NCBI GenBank assembly: GCA_036768485.1
Contig: JAVLUZ010000547.1
Location: 1-64,000, forward strand
DNA from: Mermis nigrescens
Taxonomy: Eukaryota; Nematoda; Enoplea; Mermithida; Mermithidae
Direction: 5' to 3'
Length of the DNA stretch: 64,000 nucleotides
The translations under genes were made by a program, and so were the position numbers. Under the pieces are notes generated by a model that searched no databases, was not told the DNA's origin, and saw only the letters and a list, made by a program, of their open reading frames with translations. Each line of letters opens with the position of its first letter. Positions within the stretch are counted from its first letter, which is position 1. This document shows positions 48,601 to 52,158 of this stretch, piece by piece.

Positions 48601-51590
48601 GCATTGCCCGAAACGTCCAAAAACAGTGCTCTGACGTGTATCCATCGTTTTGCAGCCCTAAAAGGCACTTTTCGAAAATTCTTTGGCCTGACCCCCTCAG
48701 ACATTTCATGCTGTACCGTGGTACACAAGGTCAGGGTTGGCTGGGGCTTTAAAATCTCAGGAATTAAGAACAGTAAATTATTTAACTTTCACGAATTTTT
48801 TTGTTGTTTAAACGATCAAAGTGGGTAAAATAGCCTGTGAAACGTCTTTTCATGGAGATTTAGCATTTTTGAAGCATTTTTAGTCTGTTTCGACTGCATT
48901 ATATCACTTTCAACACTAGAAAATACAGAAATTGATCAATTTTAGGCGCTTTTTGGATAAAAAAGTACGTAAATGTACTGGAAAATTTTTGACATTTTCA
49001 TTGCTTTTGACCTCTAAAATGATACAAAAAACGTTCCGTCTGCTCAAAATCGCCGGACAGTATATACCTGTTTTGTCTGACTCTTCAGCGGGGGTAATAC
49101 CCCTTCCTCACCCCCCCCTATGAGCATGTATATGTTGTACCTGTGTGCTCTCGTGCATTCGCATGCTCAATCAGTCCGATAAAATGTAGAAATCTTACGG
49201 TAGGCTTGTTGAACAATCGATTCTTTTTCTGAATTTTATGATAAGAAAATTTTCGATTAGCTCAAAAAATTATTCTGCCTACATCTCATTCTTTATCAAA
49301 ATTTTATTTTCTTCTCTTACTATAAATTTTATTTTAATGTCGACGTGAATCTAATGTTACTTGTAGTGATCGACCGGGGATCCGGTTCCGGCCTCCGGCA
49401 AATCCGGCCGTTTTTTCCACTCCGGTGCTCCGGCCGGAGGACTTCGGCCGGAGGCCGGAGAATTTTTTGTTTTTCGCATAGTGACCGAACGTACTAATTG
49501 CTGACATTATGCTTATTAAATTTAGTCAGAGCACAATACAATAGCATAAAAAGGAAATAGCACCGAATAAAGTGTCTATCACCACCTCAATCGTAAAATA
49601 ATCATTTTTAGGAGGAAAGAAAATTACTCTATTGATCGATTCATAAATTCGCTGTGAAGCAACAAGATCGCCGAGTAATTTTGAATAAAATTTTGTTGAA
49701 TGTAGTCTTTTTTACATAACTTACTAGCTGGTATGCAGTTGAGATGCATGTGCACTATGGTCTAGGTCTTGGTCACAAAGATGTCCTATCTATCCACTTG
49801 TGTAAAATGCTCCTGCCTCCGGCTCCGGCTGGAGCAACATGGTCGAATCCGGCTCCGGCCGGACTTCCGGCCATTTTGGCCGCTCCGGTCGATCACTAGC
49901 TACTTGTATATAATGTTCTTAATTTCAAAGCATACTCTTTTTCATTGAGGAAACGGAACTTTGGAATTCTTCTTCAACATTGTTGCAAGTCTTCGTATCG
50001 ATCCAGAGTAAATGGCGTCGTATTTTTTAAATTGTATTTTTTATCATTAAACAAATTTTCTTTATAGGCCTTATTTTGGTACCAGAGCCTTATTTTAACG
50101 AGCCTGGCTTCGAGCAGGAGCGAGGCACCGGATCAGGGTCATCGAAGTCCAGGGAGTACAACGAATCCGCTGTGCTGAGAACACTCGAGGTAAAACACCC
50201 CCATTTTTCCTTGCTACATAAATGCTTTATTACTTTCTCATTTACTCTTCTGCAATGCAAATATCACATTTATTCGTCTTTAGAGCCTCAAGCGAATACT
50301 CTGCTCTCCTCCGGAACCATTTAGACTGGAAATCGTTGCTCATGTTAAAGATTGTCGATCGAGGTACCTACATACTTGTAGCTGCATACAGACACGCAGA
50401 GCATGAGAATTCTAGAATTCTGGGGGGGTAAAACAGTGTTTTTTTTGTATTCGGCAAAGATTTTTTCCGATGTACAAAGACTCTTGAGGGCCGTCTTTGT
50501 ATATGTAGGTACAAAGATTTTTGGTAAGGCAAAAACTGCAAAAAAGTTTAAAATTCACAAAAATTTTAGGCGCTTCGCGCCGAAATGAGTAATTGTGTGC
50601 TCTATATATCTTTATAATGGCAGAAATTGCATTTCAAAAAGATAAGTGGCAAATTTTTTGGCGCTTCGCGCCGTTTTGAGACGATTATTAGTAATTTTTG
50701 CCCTCAGAAACCCAGAAATTAACTAAAATACACTACCAAAGGTCGAACAATTCTGTTTTGCCTCACTAAAATCGCTACTGTACCATATTATAGTACCCAA
50801 AAATTTGTGTGTACAAAATGTACAAAGACTTTTTAGGGACCATTTTTTACATGTGCAAACGGACCTTGTACAAAAAAACACTGAGGTGAAATTTTACATT
50901 GTCTGTTTTAGGCTCAAAAAAGCATATATGTACGCCTCAAAAAAATAATCATTTTCGGTATTTCTGACGATGCTTTATTTTTCTTGAGCATTAAAACAAA
51001 AAATTTTGATAAAATATCAGAAAAATTTGAATAAATTTAAAATATACATATATAGTCAAAAATGTGTTCTGGCGCCAAGTGCCTAAACTTTGACACCTTC
51101 GACCAAACAGATACCGAAAAACAAAAGAGCGCCTTTCCTGTGATTTTTTTGGGTAATCGCGAATCCTGATGGGAGGTGAAAACTCTTCTGACGGTTGAAA
51201 TTCCCCAGATCATGTGTCGATACATGTAATAAAATATGCGTAATAAATATGTTTACTAGGTGTGATGAGGAAACTTAACTTATATACTAATTAAAAGAAC
51301 AATAGCATATGGATGGAGGCAGACAGTAACAGTTCAGAATTTAGTGATTGATGGTCGGCTATTTTAGGAGGGTGCTAGTAAATAATCTTCAATTTTCGTT
51401 CGAAAATGGCCAACAACGCTTGCCCAAAAACGTATGTTTTGCCAAAAATGGTATAGTAAAAAATGTCAGTTTTCTGGGGTTTTGGATGGAAGATCCCTCT
51501 GGTACATGTTTGGGCCGAGTATTATTTGACGTGTACGATGGCAGTTCAATGGACTTTAGTCGTATCGATCCGGTGCTTTTTCTTTTATGA
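1565..51590 (+). CDS. UBE2O: UBE2O-like E2/E3 hybrid ubiquitin-conjugating enzyme (spliced gene, 5' end not seen)
   Basis: This is a hand-built spliced gene. From 5970 to the stop at 51588-51590, 21 exons join without a frame break into 1,356 codons; a further exon at 1565 belongs upstream. UBE2O enzymes carry N-terminal SH3-like conserved regions, an acidic/coiled-coil middle and a C-terminal UBC domain, and they ubiquitinate substrates without a separate E3 (family knowledge). Here the SH3-like strands lie in exons 1565, 11189, 12443, 15513 and 18532, an acidic segment lies in exon 25170, and the UBC domain runs from exon 42402 to exon 50363. The residues just before the UBC core ([15 protein letters not shown]) and the [10 protein letters not shown] strand resemble UBE2O more than BIRC6, the other large animal E2/E3. 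The central block of about 566 residues is unmatched. Introns are loaded with transposons. No start codon is assigned. No alignment could be run; similarity is judged from memory of the family. Confidence 0.8.
2338..2725. repeat. Interspersed repeat with GGACCGTATTTA start
   Basis: ACCGTATTTAAGGGATTGGG, a GGCGCTTCGCGCC core and AATGGATAGAGCACGTCGG. A second copy lies at 18108-18450 (GGCCGTATTTAGAGAGGACG ... AATGAATAGAGCACGTTGAG). Confidence 0.6.
2979..3203 (-). mobile_element. Type E MITE copy
   Basis: CATACGTGTAATGGGAGATG to CGAGCCATTACATAATTG, same interior order as the copies with target duplications. Confidence 0.7.
3336..3394 (+). CDS. Possible small UBE2O-like exon
   Basis: A short open frame after AAAAG reads [10 protein letters not shown] and ends at TAT|GTAATA in phase 0. 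The start resembles the DLQHIWPF stretch of UBE2O. The entry phase (1) does not fit the exon ending at 1665, so at least one call here is wrong or an exon is missing. The overlapping frame with an ATG at 3329 ([10 protein letters not shown]) is an alternative reading. Confidence 0.2.
3477..3560 (+). CDS. Candidate exon, 28 codons
   Basis: Bounded by TTTAATGCAG and a strong donor GTGAGT, phase 0 at both ends, so it would join directly to the exon at 5970. It encodes [18 protein letters not shown] and ten further residues. The other two frames are closed. No clear counterpart in UBE2O is apparent, so placement rests on splice signals and phase only. Confidence 0.38.
3722..5417. mobile_element. 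hAT-like element with CAGTGGCGGATC ends
   Basis: Left CAGTGGCGGATCTAGGATTT and right AAAATCCTTGATCCGCCACTG are inverted repeats 1.7 kb apart. Flanks CTTGGAAG and CTTGCCCG agree at 5 of 8. No transposase frame seen; it lies in an intron of the UBE2O-like gene. Confidence 0.72.
5970..6111 (+). CDS. UBE2O: UBE2O-like exon
   Basis: The exon starts after ATTTAG (or at 5973 after the overlapping CAG) and ends at a weak donor G|GTCGGT, phase 1. It encodes 47 residues including [20 protein letters not shown], which resembles the YPGQVLIGPAKIF stretch upstream of the second SH3-like region in UBE2O. The phase fits the next exon at 6796. Confidence 0.65.
6796..6995 (+). CDS. UBE2O: UBE2O-like exon
   Basis: Acceptor GTCAACAG, donor AGA|GTAAGG, phase 1 in and 0 out. 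It encodes about 66 residues, polar and acidic in the middle ([18 protein letters not shown]), ending ILEATIVR. That end runs directly into [10 protein letters not shown] of the next exon and matches the beta-strand run in the second SH3-like region of UBE2O. Confidence 0.75.
7612..7965. repeat. Tandem repeat, about 105-bp unit, 3-4 copies
   Basis: Hairpin cores at about 7625, 7730, 7833 and 7938 are 103-105 bp apart. Each is followed by related text (TATAGTTTT, TCTAGCTC or similar, CTCAAATTTG, GACATG). It sits in a region starting at 7455 with CCCGTAGCCAGGA, resembling the 8273 element's end. Confidence 0.7.
8587..9082 (+). repeat. 5' LTR
   Basis: This is the first copy of the direct repeat, with TGTCACG at the start. 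It contains TATA-like ATAATATATACAG near 8808-8820 followed by GCTGCACAATCCGC. Confidence 0.9.
9087..9104 (+). other. Primer-binding site
   Basis: TGGTGACAGGAGTGGGAT starts four bases after the 5' LTR. Its complement ends in CCA, as expected for the 3' end of a tRNA. The tRNA identity is not determined. Confidence 0.7.
9155..9172 (+). other. Polypurine tract
   Basis: AAAGCTAAGGAGGGAGG abuts the 3' LTR, the expected position for priming plus-strand synthesis. Confidence 0.75.
9173..9665 (+). repeat. 3' LTR
   Basis: Second copy of the direct repeat, about 96% identical to the first by eye. It ends GTGACA next to the AAGC duplication. Confidence 0.9.
10122..10320 (+). mobile_element. Type E MITE copy
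   Basis: GCATACATGTAACGGCTCG to CCCCTGTTATATGTGTA. Confidence 0.75.
10690..11110 (+). repeat. Type B interspersed repeat, about 400 bp
   Basis: Shared order of landmarks: GGGGGAATTCCAGGGG, a CGTCAAAAACTTCG segment, CGTTTCTGACGATG, GCATAAAAACATG, TATATGGCGCGAAGCGCC, and the end AAGATCATGTATGGTC. No target duplication found. Confidence 0.7.
11189..11298 (+). CDS. UBE2O: UBE2O-like exon, SH3-like strand
   Basis: Acceptor ATTTTTAG, donor GA|GTTAGT, phase 0 in and 2 out. It encodes [20 protein letters not shown] and a further 16 residues. The V-x(4)-V-x-W-I pattern corresponds to the VVELKVTWI strand of UBE2O. The exon sits just after a type B repeat (about 10690-11110). Confidence 0.75.
11571..11916 (+). 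repeat. Type B interspersed repeat
   Basis: GCACATGTACAACATAAG to AAGATCATGTATGGT, with TATACGGCGCGAAGCGCTG inside. A type A MITE inserted at its right end. Confidence 0.72.
11919..12367 (-). mobile_element. Type A hAT-like MITE, copy 2
   Basis: Begins CAGTGTTTTTTTGTAC and ends AAAAAAAAACACTG; flanks ATGGTAAG and ATGGTATA (6 of 8). It inserted at the end of a type B element. The exon at 12443 starts 75 bp later. Confidence 0.8.
12443..12906 (+). CDS. UBE2O: UBE2O-like exon, central SH3-like domain (largest exon)
   Basis: The frame is open from about 12396 to the donor TCTG|GTAAGC. The acceptor TTATACTTAAG at 12442 gives phase 2 in, matching the previous exon. It encodes about 154 residues. 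The best family signature is [18 protein letters not shown] followed by [12 protein letters not shown], paralleling VMWQDGSVECNI and the NNEFCPGDFVV stretch of UBE2O. The frame remains open past the donor into a type D repeat (12963 onward), which I treat as intron. The ATG at 12480 is internal, not a start. Confidence 0.8.
12963..13136 (+). mobile_element. Type D hAT-like MITE
   Basis: CAGGCACGTAGC to GATACGTGCCTG; flanks GCGGTCAG and CAGGTCAG (6 of 8). Open reading frame continues into it from the exon at 12443, which is coincidental. Confidence 0.82.
13215..13600 (+). repeat. Type B interspersed repeat
   Basis: Starts GTACCTGTACAGCACGGG; contains GTATATGGCGCGTAGCGCC and the usual order of landmarks; right end lost. 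Confidence 0.65.
14247..14324. repeat. (TA)n microsatellite
   Basis: About 38 uninterrupted TA units. Confidence 0.97.
14527..14640. repeat. (ATT)n microsatellite
   Basis: ATT units with a few interruptions, continued at 15041-15085 on the other side of the foldback element. Confidence 0.95.
14643..15039. mobile_element. Foldback Tc1/mariner-like MITE inside an ATT microsatellite
   Basis: The whole element is one imperfect palindrome of about 195-bp arms meeting near 14838. It is flanked by TA, and ATT repeats lie on both sides. Its right end CGACCACTG resembles that of the 31409 element. Confidence 0.85.
15513..15701 (+). CDS. UBE2O: UBE2O-like exon, SH3-like strand
   Basis: Acceptor ATTTTTGCAG, donor G|GTAAGT, phase 1 in and 1 out. 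It encodes 63 residues with [20 protein letters not shown], matching the YGVV-x(8,9)-C-x-VKW pattern that follows the third SH3-like strand set in UBE2O. Past the donor lies a type B repeat. Confidence 0.75.
15760..16090 (+). repeat. Type B interspersed repeat
   Basis: CATACATGTACAGCGTGG, CGTCAAAAACACTG, GTGCGGCGCTATGCGCC; follows the exon at 15513. Confidence 0.65.
17023..17465 (-). mobile_element. Type A hAT-like MITE, copy 3
   Basis: Terminal inverted repeats CAGTGTTTTTTTGTA / ATACAAAAAAACACTG with the perfect 8-bp duplication GGGTAAAC on both sides (17015-17022 and 17466-17473). Confidence 0.92.
17527..17968. mobile_element. TIR element with a GATTGGTTG-rich core
   Basis: CTGTTAACCATACATGGACA (17546 on) and TGTCCATGTATGCTGTTAAC (ending 17957) are inverted. 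Between them lies a degenerate GATTGGTTG tandem tract (17605-17730) and three CATTGATACCG-type motifs. Confidence 0.65.
18108..18450. repeat. Second copy of the GGCCGTATTTA repeat
   Basis: Same order of landmarks as 2338-2725, including AAAATGCAATTTTATTATCC-like text. It sits 80 bp before the exon at 18532. Confidence 0.6.
18532..18818 (+). CDS. UBE2O: UBE2O-like exon, third SH3-like domain
   Basis: Acceptor TTTCACAG, donor CAG|GTGATT, phase 1 in and 0 out. It encodes 95 residues. [20 protein letters not shown] followed by GCLVIRL matches the EEEDVSVYDIADHPDF...DIVIRI block of UBE2O, and [20 protein letters not shown] is a typical SH3-like hairpin. This is one of the clearest family matches in the window. 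Confidence 0.85.
18895..18953. repeat. (ATT)n microsatellite
   Basis: About 19 uninterrupted ATT units, 77 bp past the exon at 18532. Confidence 0.97.
19682..20128 (+). mobile_element. Type A hAT-like MITE, copy 4
   Basis: CAGTGTTTTTTGG... to ...CAAAAAAACACTG with the perfect 8-bp duplication CTTTTTAA on both sides. Confidence 0.92.
20343..20395. repeat. (TA)n microsatellite
   Basis: TA units with one CA interruption. Confidence 0.95.
21295..21780. repeat. Tandem repeat, about 180-bp unit, three copies
   Basis: Units start near 21303, 21483 and 21661 with CGGCCTGAGCCGTAAAATCA or a variant, and carry TCAGCAACACTRTTYTAAAT and ATTCTTACAGACC. The third is diverged and truncated. Confidence 0.82.
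21785..21945 (-). repeat. Type B repeat fragment
   Basis: TTATGCTCTAGAAAGAATGA and TTTGACGCGTATCC, then AAGCTGTGCATGTTTGG, the same order as the fragment at 26755. Confidence 0.5.
22217..22304 (+). CDS. UBE2O: UBE2O-like gene, linker exon
   Basis: Acceptor CATTACAG, donor TCAG|GTAACT, phase 0 in and 1 out. It encodes 29 polar residues ([20 protein letters not shown] plus nine). No motif recognised; support is from splice signals, phase and the open frame. Confidence 0.6.
23651..23835 (+). CDS. UBE2O-like gene, unmatched middle exon
   Basis: Acceptor TATGAAG (weak, no pyrimidine tract), donor CAG|GTTTGT, phase 1 in and 0 out. It encodes 62 residues including [20 protein letters not shown]. 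The frame stays open past the donor for another 23 codons. I see no equivalent in vertebrate UBE2O. A type D repeat starts 75 bp downstream. Confidence 0.55.
23911..24086 (+). mobile_element. Type D MITE
   Basis: CAGGCACGTAGC to GCTACGTGCCTG; target duplication not clear. Confidence 0.8.
25170..25312 (+). CDS. UBE2O: UBE2O-like gene, acidic exon
   Basis: Acceptor CGATCAG, donor CC|GTAAGT, phase 0 in and 2 out. It encodes 47 residues with the acidic run [15 protein letters not shown] and then [15 protein letters not shown]2O proteins have an acidic Ser/Asp/Glu linker at the corresponding place after the SH3-like domains. A type D repeat begins 19 bp past the exon. Confidence 0.65.
25331..25487 (-). 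mobile_element. Type D MITE
   Basis: CAGGGACGTATC to GTTACGTGCCTG with the shared interior; 18 bp downstream of the exon at 25170. Confidence 0.78.
26249..26482 (-). mobile_element. Type C MITE copy
   Basis: ACCTGGGCGTGGGGTTCGGG to CCGCCCACCTAT with the shared interior (TGCCAATGGATAGTACTCGA). No clear target duplication. Confidence 0.75.
26755..26918 (-). repeat. Type B repeat fragment
   Basis: TTTTATGCTCTAGAAAGATA, then ACCCTGTGCATGTCTGCATG; a fragment just upstream of the exon at 26932. Confidence 0.55.
26932..27189 (+). CDS. UBE2O-like gene, helical middle exon
   Basis: Acceptor AATTTAG, donor AACAA|GTAATA, phase 2 in and 2 out. It encodes 86 residues: a basic, hydrophobic start ([20 protein letters not shown]) and a helical second half ([20 protein letters not shown]). 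The second half could correspond to the coiled-coil region of UBE2O, but this is a weak resemblance. The exon lies between a type B repeat remnant and a type E repeat. Confidence 0.6.
27218..27424 (+). mobile_element. Type E MITE copy
   Basis: CATACGCGGCTTGAAATTTC to CCCAGTTACAGGTATG. It lies 30 bp past the exon at 26932. Confidence 0.65.
27558..28125. mobile_element. TA-flanked MITE with 70-bp inverted repeats
   Basis: CCTAAAGTCGGAAAATCTGC at the left is repeated in inverse at the right, and the match extends about 70 bp (to CGATGTATATTCTGCGGCC). TA flanks both ends. The interior has no frame. Confidence 0.88.
28520..28618. repeat. Short palindromic tandem repeat
   Basis: The self-complementary unit CAATTTTCAAATTGAAAATTG occurs about four times in a row at 28-bp steps. 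Confidence 0.85.
28930..31190. repeat. Diverged repeat region with GTGTAAAC / TTTACAC motifs
   Basis: Blocks such as ATTCGTAATTTTGATATTG (29478, 29973) and ATTATGTCTCTACAATG-like text recur every 220-290 bp, with many GTGTAAACT and CTTTACAC motifs. No convincing exon is seen between the exons at 26932 and 31224. Confidence 0.6.
31224..31393 (+). CDS. UBE2O-like gene, unmatched middle exon
   Basis: Excellent acceptor TTGTTTTTTGCAG, donor ATCG|GTTAGT, phase 2 in and 1 out. It encodes 57 residues ([20 protein letters not shown] near the centre). No family assignment. A TA-flanked foldback element starts 16 bp after the exon. Confidence 0.65.
31409..31856. mobile_element. Foldback Tc1/mariner-like MITE, TA duplication
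   Basis: CAGTGCTCGCCATAAAAGTT to AACTTTCATGGCGAGCACTG, flanked by TA on both sides. Long palindromic arms share ATGCGTCGCGAGCGCC-like text and the AGCTATTAATAGC-type core with the element at 14643. Confidence 0.9.
32390..32520. repeat. GGGTCCGGGT-rich repeat, left part
   Basis: Several GGGTCCGGGT copies; the same motif returns at 33760-34100 and as GGGTACCCGAACCCGAA at 59316, suggesting one hAT-like family. Confidence 0.5.
33760..34100. repeat. GGGTCCGGGT-rich repeat, right part
   Basis: GGACCTGGACGCGACA to ATACCCGACGTCGCCCAT, interrupted by the type D MITE at 33833-33998. It ends 18 bp before the exon at 34118. Confidence 0.55.
33833..33998 (+). mobile_element. Type D MITE nested in a GGGTCCGGGT repeat
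   Basis: CAGGCACCTATG to GATACGTGCTTG; both flanks (AACGGGTC, GACGGGTA) belong to the GGGTCCGGGT-rich repeat. Confidence 0.78.
34118..34345 (+). CDS. UBE2O-like gene, Glu/Lys-rich exon
   Basis: Acceptor GTACTTAG, donor ACG|GTATGC, phase 1 in and 1 out. It encodes about 75 residues, rich in charged residues and probably helical near the end ([17 protein letters not shown]). The donor lies before the in-frame stop at 34375. The preceding sequence is a GGGTCCGGGT-rich repeat. Confidence 0.65.
35636..35858 (+). CDS. UBE2O-like gene, unmatched middle exon
   Basis: Acceptor TTTTAGCAG, donor AG|GTAGTT, phase 1 in and 2 out. It encodes about 74 residues including [20 protein letters not shown] and a Thr/Val/Asp-rich stretch. 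No motif recognised. Confidence 0.65.
37018..37459 (+). mobile_element. Type A hAT-like MITE, copy 5
   Basis: Same internal text with two GGCGCTTCGCGCC cores; right end ACAAAAAACACTG, left end CAGTTTTTTGTATTC. Flanks GTGCCGTC and GTGCCACC agree at 6 of 8. Confidence 0.75.
37559..37688 (+). CDS. UBE2O-like gene, unmatched middle exon
   Basis: Acceptor TTCTTTTACAG, donor CAG|GTATGT, both near consensus, phase 2 in and 0 out. It encodes 43 residues ([20 protein letters not shown] and following). A type A element ends 100 bp upstream and a type E element begins about 40 bp downstream. Confidence 0.65.
37728..37940 (-). mobile_element. Type E MITE copy
   Basis: CTTGTAACAGGGGGTTGTGG to TGACCCGTTATATC; about 40 bp past the exon at 37559. 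Confidence 0.6.
39127..39450. repeat. Type F repeat
   Basis: GGGGATATTACCCCCGCTGA, AAAAGTGATATAATGC, then CCCTGGCCTTGTGCATTTATG. Confidence 0.62.
39566..39670. repeat. (ATT)n microsatellite, imperfect
   Basis: ATT/TTA units with substitutions. Confidence 0.85.
39926..40198 (+). CDS. UBE2O-like gene, exon with a GC donor
   Basis: The frame is open for 91 codons after ATTAAATTTAG and ends CAG|GCAAGT, a GC-AG type donor with otherwise perfect consensus. It encodes [20 protein letters not shown] and a helical, Leu/Ile-rich remainder ending AMQCECEQ. Phase 0 at both ends. A type D element lies 32 bp inside the intron. Confidence 0.65.
40231..40414 (-). mobile_element. Type D hAT-like MITE
   Basis: CAGGCACGTATC to GCTACGTGCCTG; flanks TTGGTAAG and TTGGTAAA (7 of 8). 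It starts 32 bp inside the intron after the GC donor. Confidence 0.85.
40467..40550 (+). CDS. Possible optional exon before the UBC part
   Basis: After CTGCTTTACAG the frame [20 protein letters not shown] is open, phase 0 in. It can end at GAA|GTGATT (40550) and join the exon at 42402, or at TTG|GTTGAA (40544) and join 40877-40927. That second segment begins GTTGAAG again and ends in a stop ([15 protein letters not shown]). The overlapping frame [10 protein letters not shown] is also open, so the call is uncertain. Confidence 0.35.
40600..40841 (-). mobile_element. Type C hAT-like MITE
   Basis: Flanks GTGTAAAT and GTGTTAAT (7 of 8); GCGTGGGGGGTTTGGGG near the left end and GCGCCCACCCATG at the right. 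Confidence 0.8.
42402..42694 (+). CDS. UBE2O: UBE2O-like exon, lead-in and start of the UBC domain
   Basis: Acceptor AATTGAAACAG directly after an in-frame TAA, donor AG|GTTTAT, phase 0 in and 2 out. It encodes about 97 residues: an acidic helical start ([20 protein letters not shown]), then [20 protein letters not shown] and GIFVKAYE. The last part matches the FFSTVRKEMALLATSLPEG region that opens the UBE2O UBC domain. Confidence 0.85.
42712..43084 (+). repeat. Type B interspersed repeat
   Basis: CCATGCATGCACAGCATGGG to CCCATGATCATGTATG, which form approximate inverted ends; core ATGGCGCGATGCGCC. Confidence 0.7.
43225..43628 (+). repeat. Type B interspersed repeat
   Basis: GACATGCACATTGTGG to CAGATCATGTGTGGTC; core TATATGGCGCGAAGCGTCG. 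It lies in head-to-tail orientation 140 bp after the previous copy. Confidence 0.7.
44067..44480. repeat. Repeat with an internal array of CTATATAGCC units, copy 1
   Basis: GCGCAAGGTCGAACTTTCAG start, GGTAATACCTCCCTCACC end, and between them about eight degenerate 40-bp units of GCTATATAGCCTTTTNGGC type. Confidence 0.68.
44762..45150 (+). repeat. Type B interspersed repeat
   Basis: CGTACATCAGCATTGGAATT through GTGGCGCGAAGTGCTG to the AGAACGCGTATGCCCA end. Confidence 0.6.
45598..45995. repeat. Type F-related repeat
   Basis: GGGGTGAGGAGGTATTACCC at one end and CACCCCCCCTGAACTTTCGA at the other. Confidence 0.5.
46830..47140 (+). mobile_element. Type A MITE, degraded copy 6
   Basis: Recognisable order of internal landmarks (AAAGATTTTTACAGAC, two GGCGCTT hairpins, CAGAAACCCAGAAAATGGCTAAA) but ends not preserved. 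Confidence 0.55.
47168..47665. repeat. Repeat with an internal array of CTATATAGCC units, copy 2
   Basis: GCGCAAGGTCGAAGTTTAAG start, GGAGTAATACCCCC end, with the same internal array in the same orientation as the copy at 44067. Confidence 0.68.
47773..47977 (+). CDS. UBE2O: UBE2O-like exon, UBC core with catalytic Cys
   Basis: Acceptor CTTATCACAG, donor AAA|GTGAGA, phase 2 in and 0 out. It encodes 68 residues of the E2 fold: [19 protein letters not shown], then [11 protein letters not shown] (the YPxxPP core) and [19 protein letters not shown]. The Cys of [12 protein letters not shown] (codon 47945-47947) aligns with the ubiquitin thioester Cys of UBE2O and BIRC6. As in those proteins, LNPNLY replaces the classical HPN motif. 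The frame stays open past the donor but becomes intron-like. Confidence 0.95.
48171..48353 (-). mobile_element. Type E hAT-like MITE
   Basis: CATACGTGTAACATGG to CCGTTATATGTATG with flanks TTCATACT and TTCATACG (7 of 8). Confidence 0.82.
48362..48715 (-). repeat. Type B interspersed repeat, reverse orientation
   Basis: Contains TTGCGCTTCGCGCCATATAT, TTTTATGTTCTAAAAAGAAT and CATTGCCCGAAACGTCC, the reverse complement of the type B order. Confidence 0.65.
48715..49130. repeat. Type F repeat, opposite orientation
   Basis: GTACACAAGGTCAGGGTTGG to GTAATACCCCTTCCTCACC, with GCATTATATCACTTTCAA inside. Confidence 0.62.
49364..49898. mobile_element. Foldback-like hAT MITE with TAGTGATCGACCGG ends
   Basis: Left TAGTGATCGACCGGGGATCC and right CTCCGGTCGATCACTA, with CCGGCC-rich arms of about 100 bp and flanks GTTACTTG / GCTACTTG (7 of 8). 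The UBC exon at 49950 begins 43 bp after it. Confidence 0.88.
49950..50007 (+). CDS. UBE2O: UBE2O-like exon, UBC helix after the active site
   Basis: This 58-nt exon is bounded by TTCATTGAG and A|GTAAAT, phase 0 in and 1 out. It encodes [19 protein letters not shown], matching the GTERWTSKSSLLQVLISIQ segment of UBE2O. It completes the UBC domain between the exons at 47773 and 50068. It lies 43 bp downstream of a foldback transposon's target duplication. Confidence 0.88.
50068..50189 (+). CDS. UBE2O: UBE2O-like exon, C-terminal UBC helix region
   Basis: Separated from the previous exon by a 60-bp intron (ATAG acceptor) and ending GAG|GTAAAA, phase 1 in and 0 out. It encodes [20 protein letters not shown] followed by [15 protein letters not shown]. 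This is the LILVxEPYxNExGFxxxRG block shared by UBE2O and BIRC6. Confidence 0.93.
50284..50363 (+). CDS. UBE2O: UBE2O-like exon, end of the UBC domain
   Basis: Acceptor CGTCTTTAG, donor AG|GTACCT, phase 0 in and 2 out. It encodes [20 protein letters not shown] and VKDCRS, matching the RRPPEVFEQEIRQHF stretch that closes the UBE2O UBC region. Confidence 0.75.
50434..50883 (+). mobile_element. Type A hAT-like MITE, copy 7
   Basis: CAGTGTTTTTTTTG to CAAAAAAACACTG; flanks GGGTAAAA and AGGTGAAA (6 of 8). It lies in the last intron of the UBE2O-like gene. Confidence 0.85.
50897..51215 (+). repeat. Type B repeat, 5' truncated
   Basis: ATTTCTGACGATGCTTTATT, TCTGGCGCCAAGTGCC and the CCCCAGATCATGTGTCG end are present. 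It adjoins the type A MITE at 50434-50883. Confidence 0.6.
51368..51590 (+). CDS. Probable terminal exon of the UBE2O-like gene
   Basis: Acceptor CTATTTTAG, phase 2 in (fits the previous exon), stop TGA at 51588-51590. It encodes 74 residues ([20 protein letters not shown] ... [20 protein letters not shown] ...) with no clear match to the vertebrate UBE2O C terminus. It could be an exon of another gene or a lineage-specific tail. Codon content looks protein-coding and no repeat overlaps it. Confidence 0.5.
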
Positions 51591-51740
51591 AATCCAATCA
51601 GTATGAAAATATAAATAGATTAAAATCTATGTCTTCGGTCCAGCCTGTTGATTAGTAAGGCTGCTGTGGTGGTCGCATTGTGGTTAATTAAAAAGTGCTG
51701 GCGTTTATATAACACATTAAAGTTTTGCAGATAACCGGTC

Positions 51741-52158
51741 CAGTCACGTAGCTCGGGGGAGAATGGGGGTCAGGACCACACGTGGGCGTGGGGAGTATGC
51801 ACCCTGCCCCCAGAAGTTGAAATACGCCCCCCCCAGAAATCAAATTTTTAAAATTTTTTTTGCTTTTTTAGCGATTTTTTTATGCCATTGGATAGTGCTC
51901 GATGAGAAACGTCGAAAAATGATGTTTTTTCCGCCATACGACCACTTTTAAGACCATTTTTTGACCTTTGAAAATTTTTTCACCCTTCCTAGAATTTTGG
52001 TGCTGCCTACTATGGTCAGGACCACCCTGAATTCAGAAAAATCGGAAAAATATGACTTTTTAAACGTTATTTTGTGCTATTTTTGGCCTTTTTGGGCTTA
52101 GTCCCCCCTCAAAATTGGTATTGGTCCCTCCAAAATGAGACAGCCAGCTACGTGTCTG
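51741..52158 (-). mobile_element. Type D hAT-like MITE containing a type C insertion
   Basis: CAGTCACGTAGC to GCTACGTGTCTG with the perfect 8-bp duplication AACCGGTC (51733-51740 and 52159-52166). Its length without the nested insertion is about 170 bp, matching the other copies. Confidence 0.92.
51778..52014 (-). mobile_element. Type C MITE nested in a type D MITE
   Basis: The duplicated target GTCAGGACC flanks the element (51769-51777 and 52015-52023). Both flanks are type D sequence. Confidence 0.9.

Noticed and set aside
42402..50363. Assignment to BIRC6
   Set aside because: The EPYFNEPGF block fits BIRC6 too, but the [16 protein letters not shown] lead-in and SH3-like exons upstream fit UBE2O, and no BIR domain is seen.
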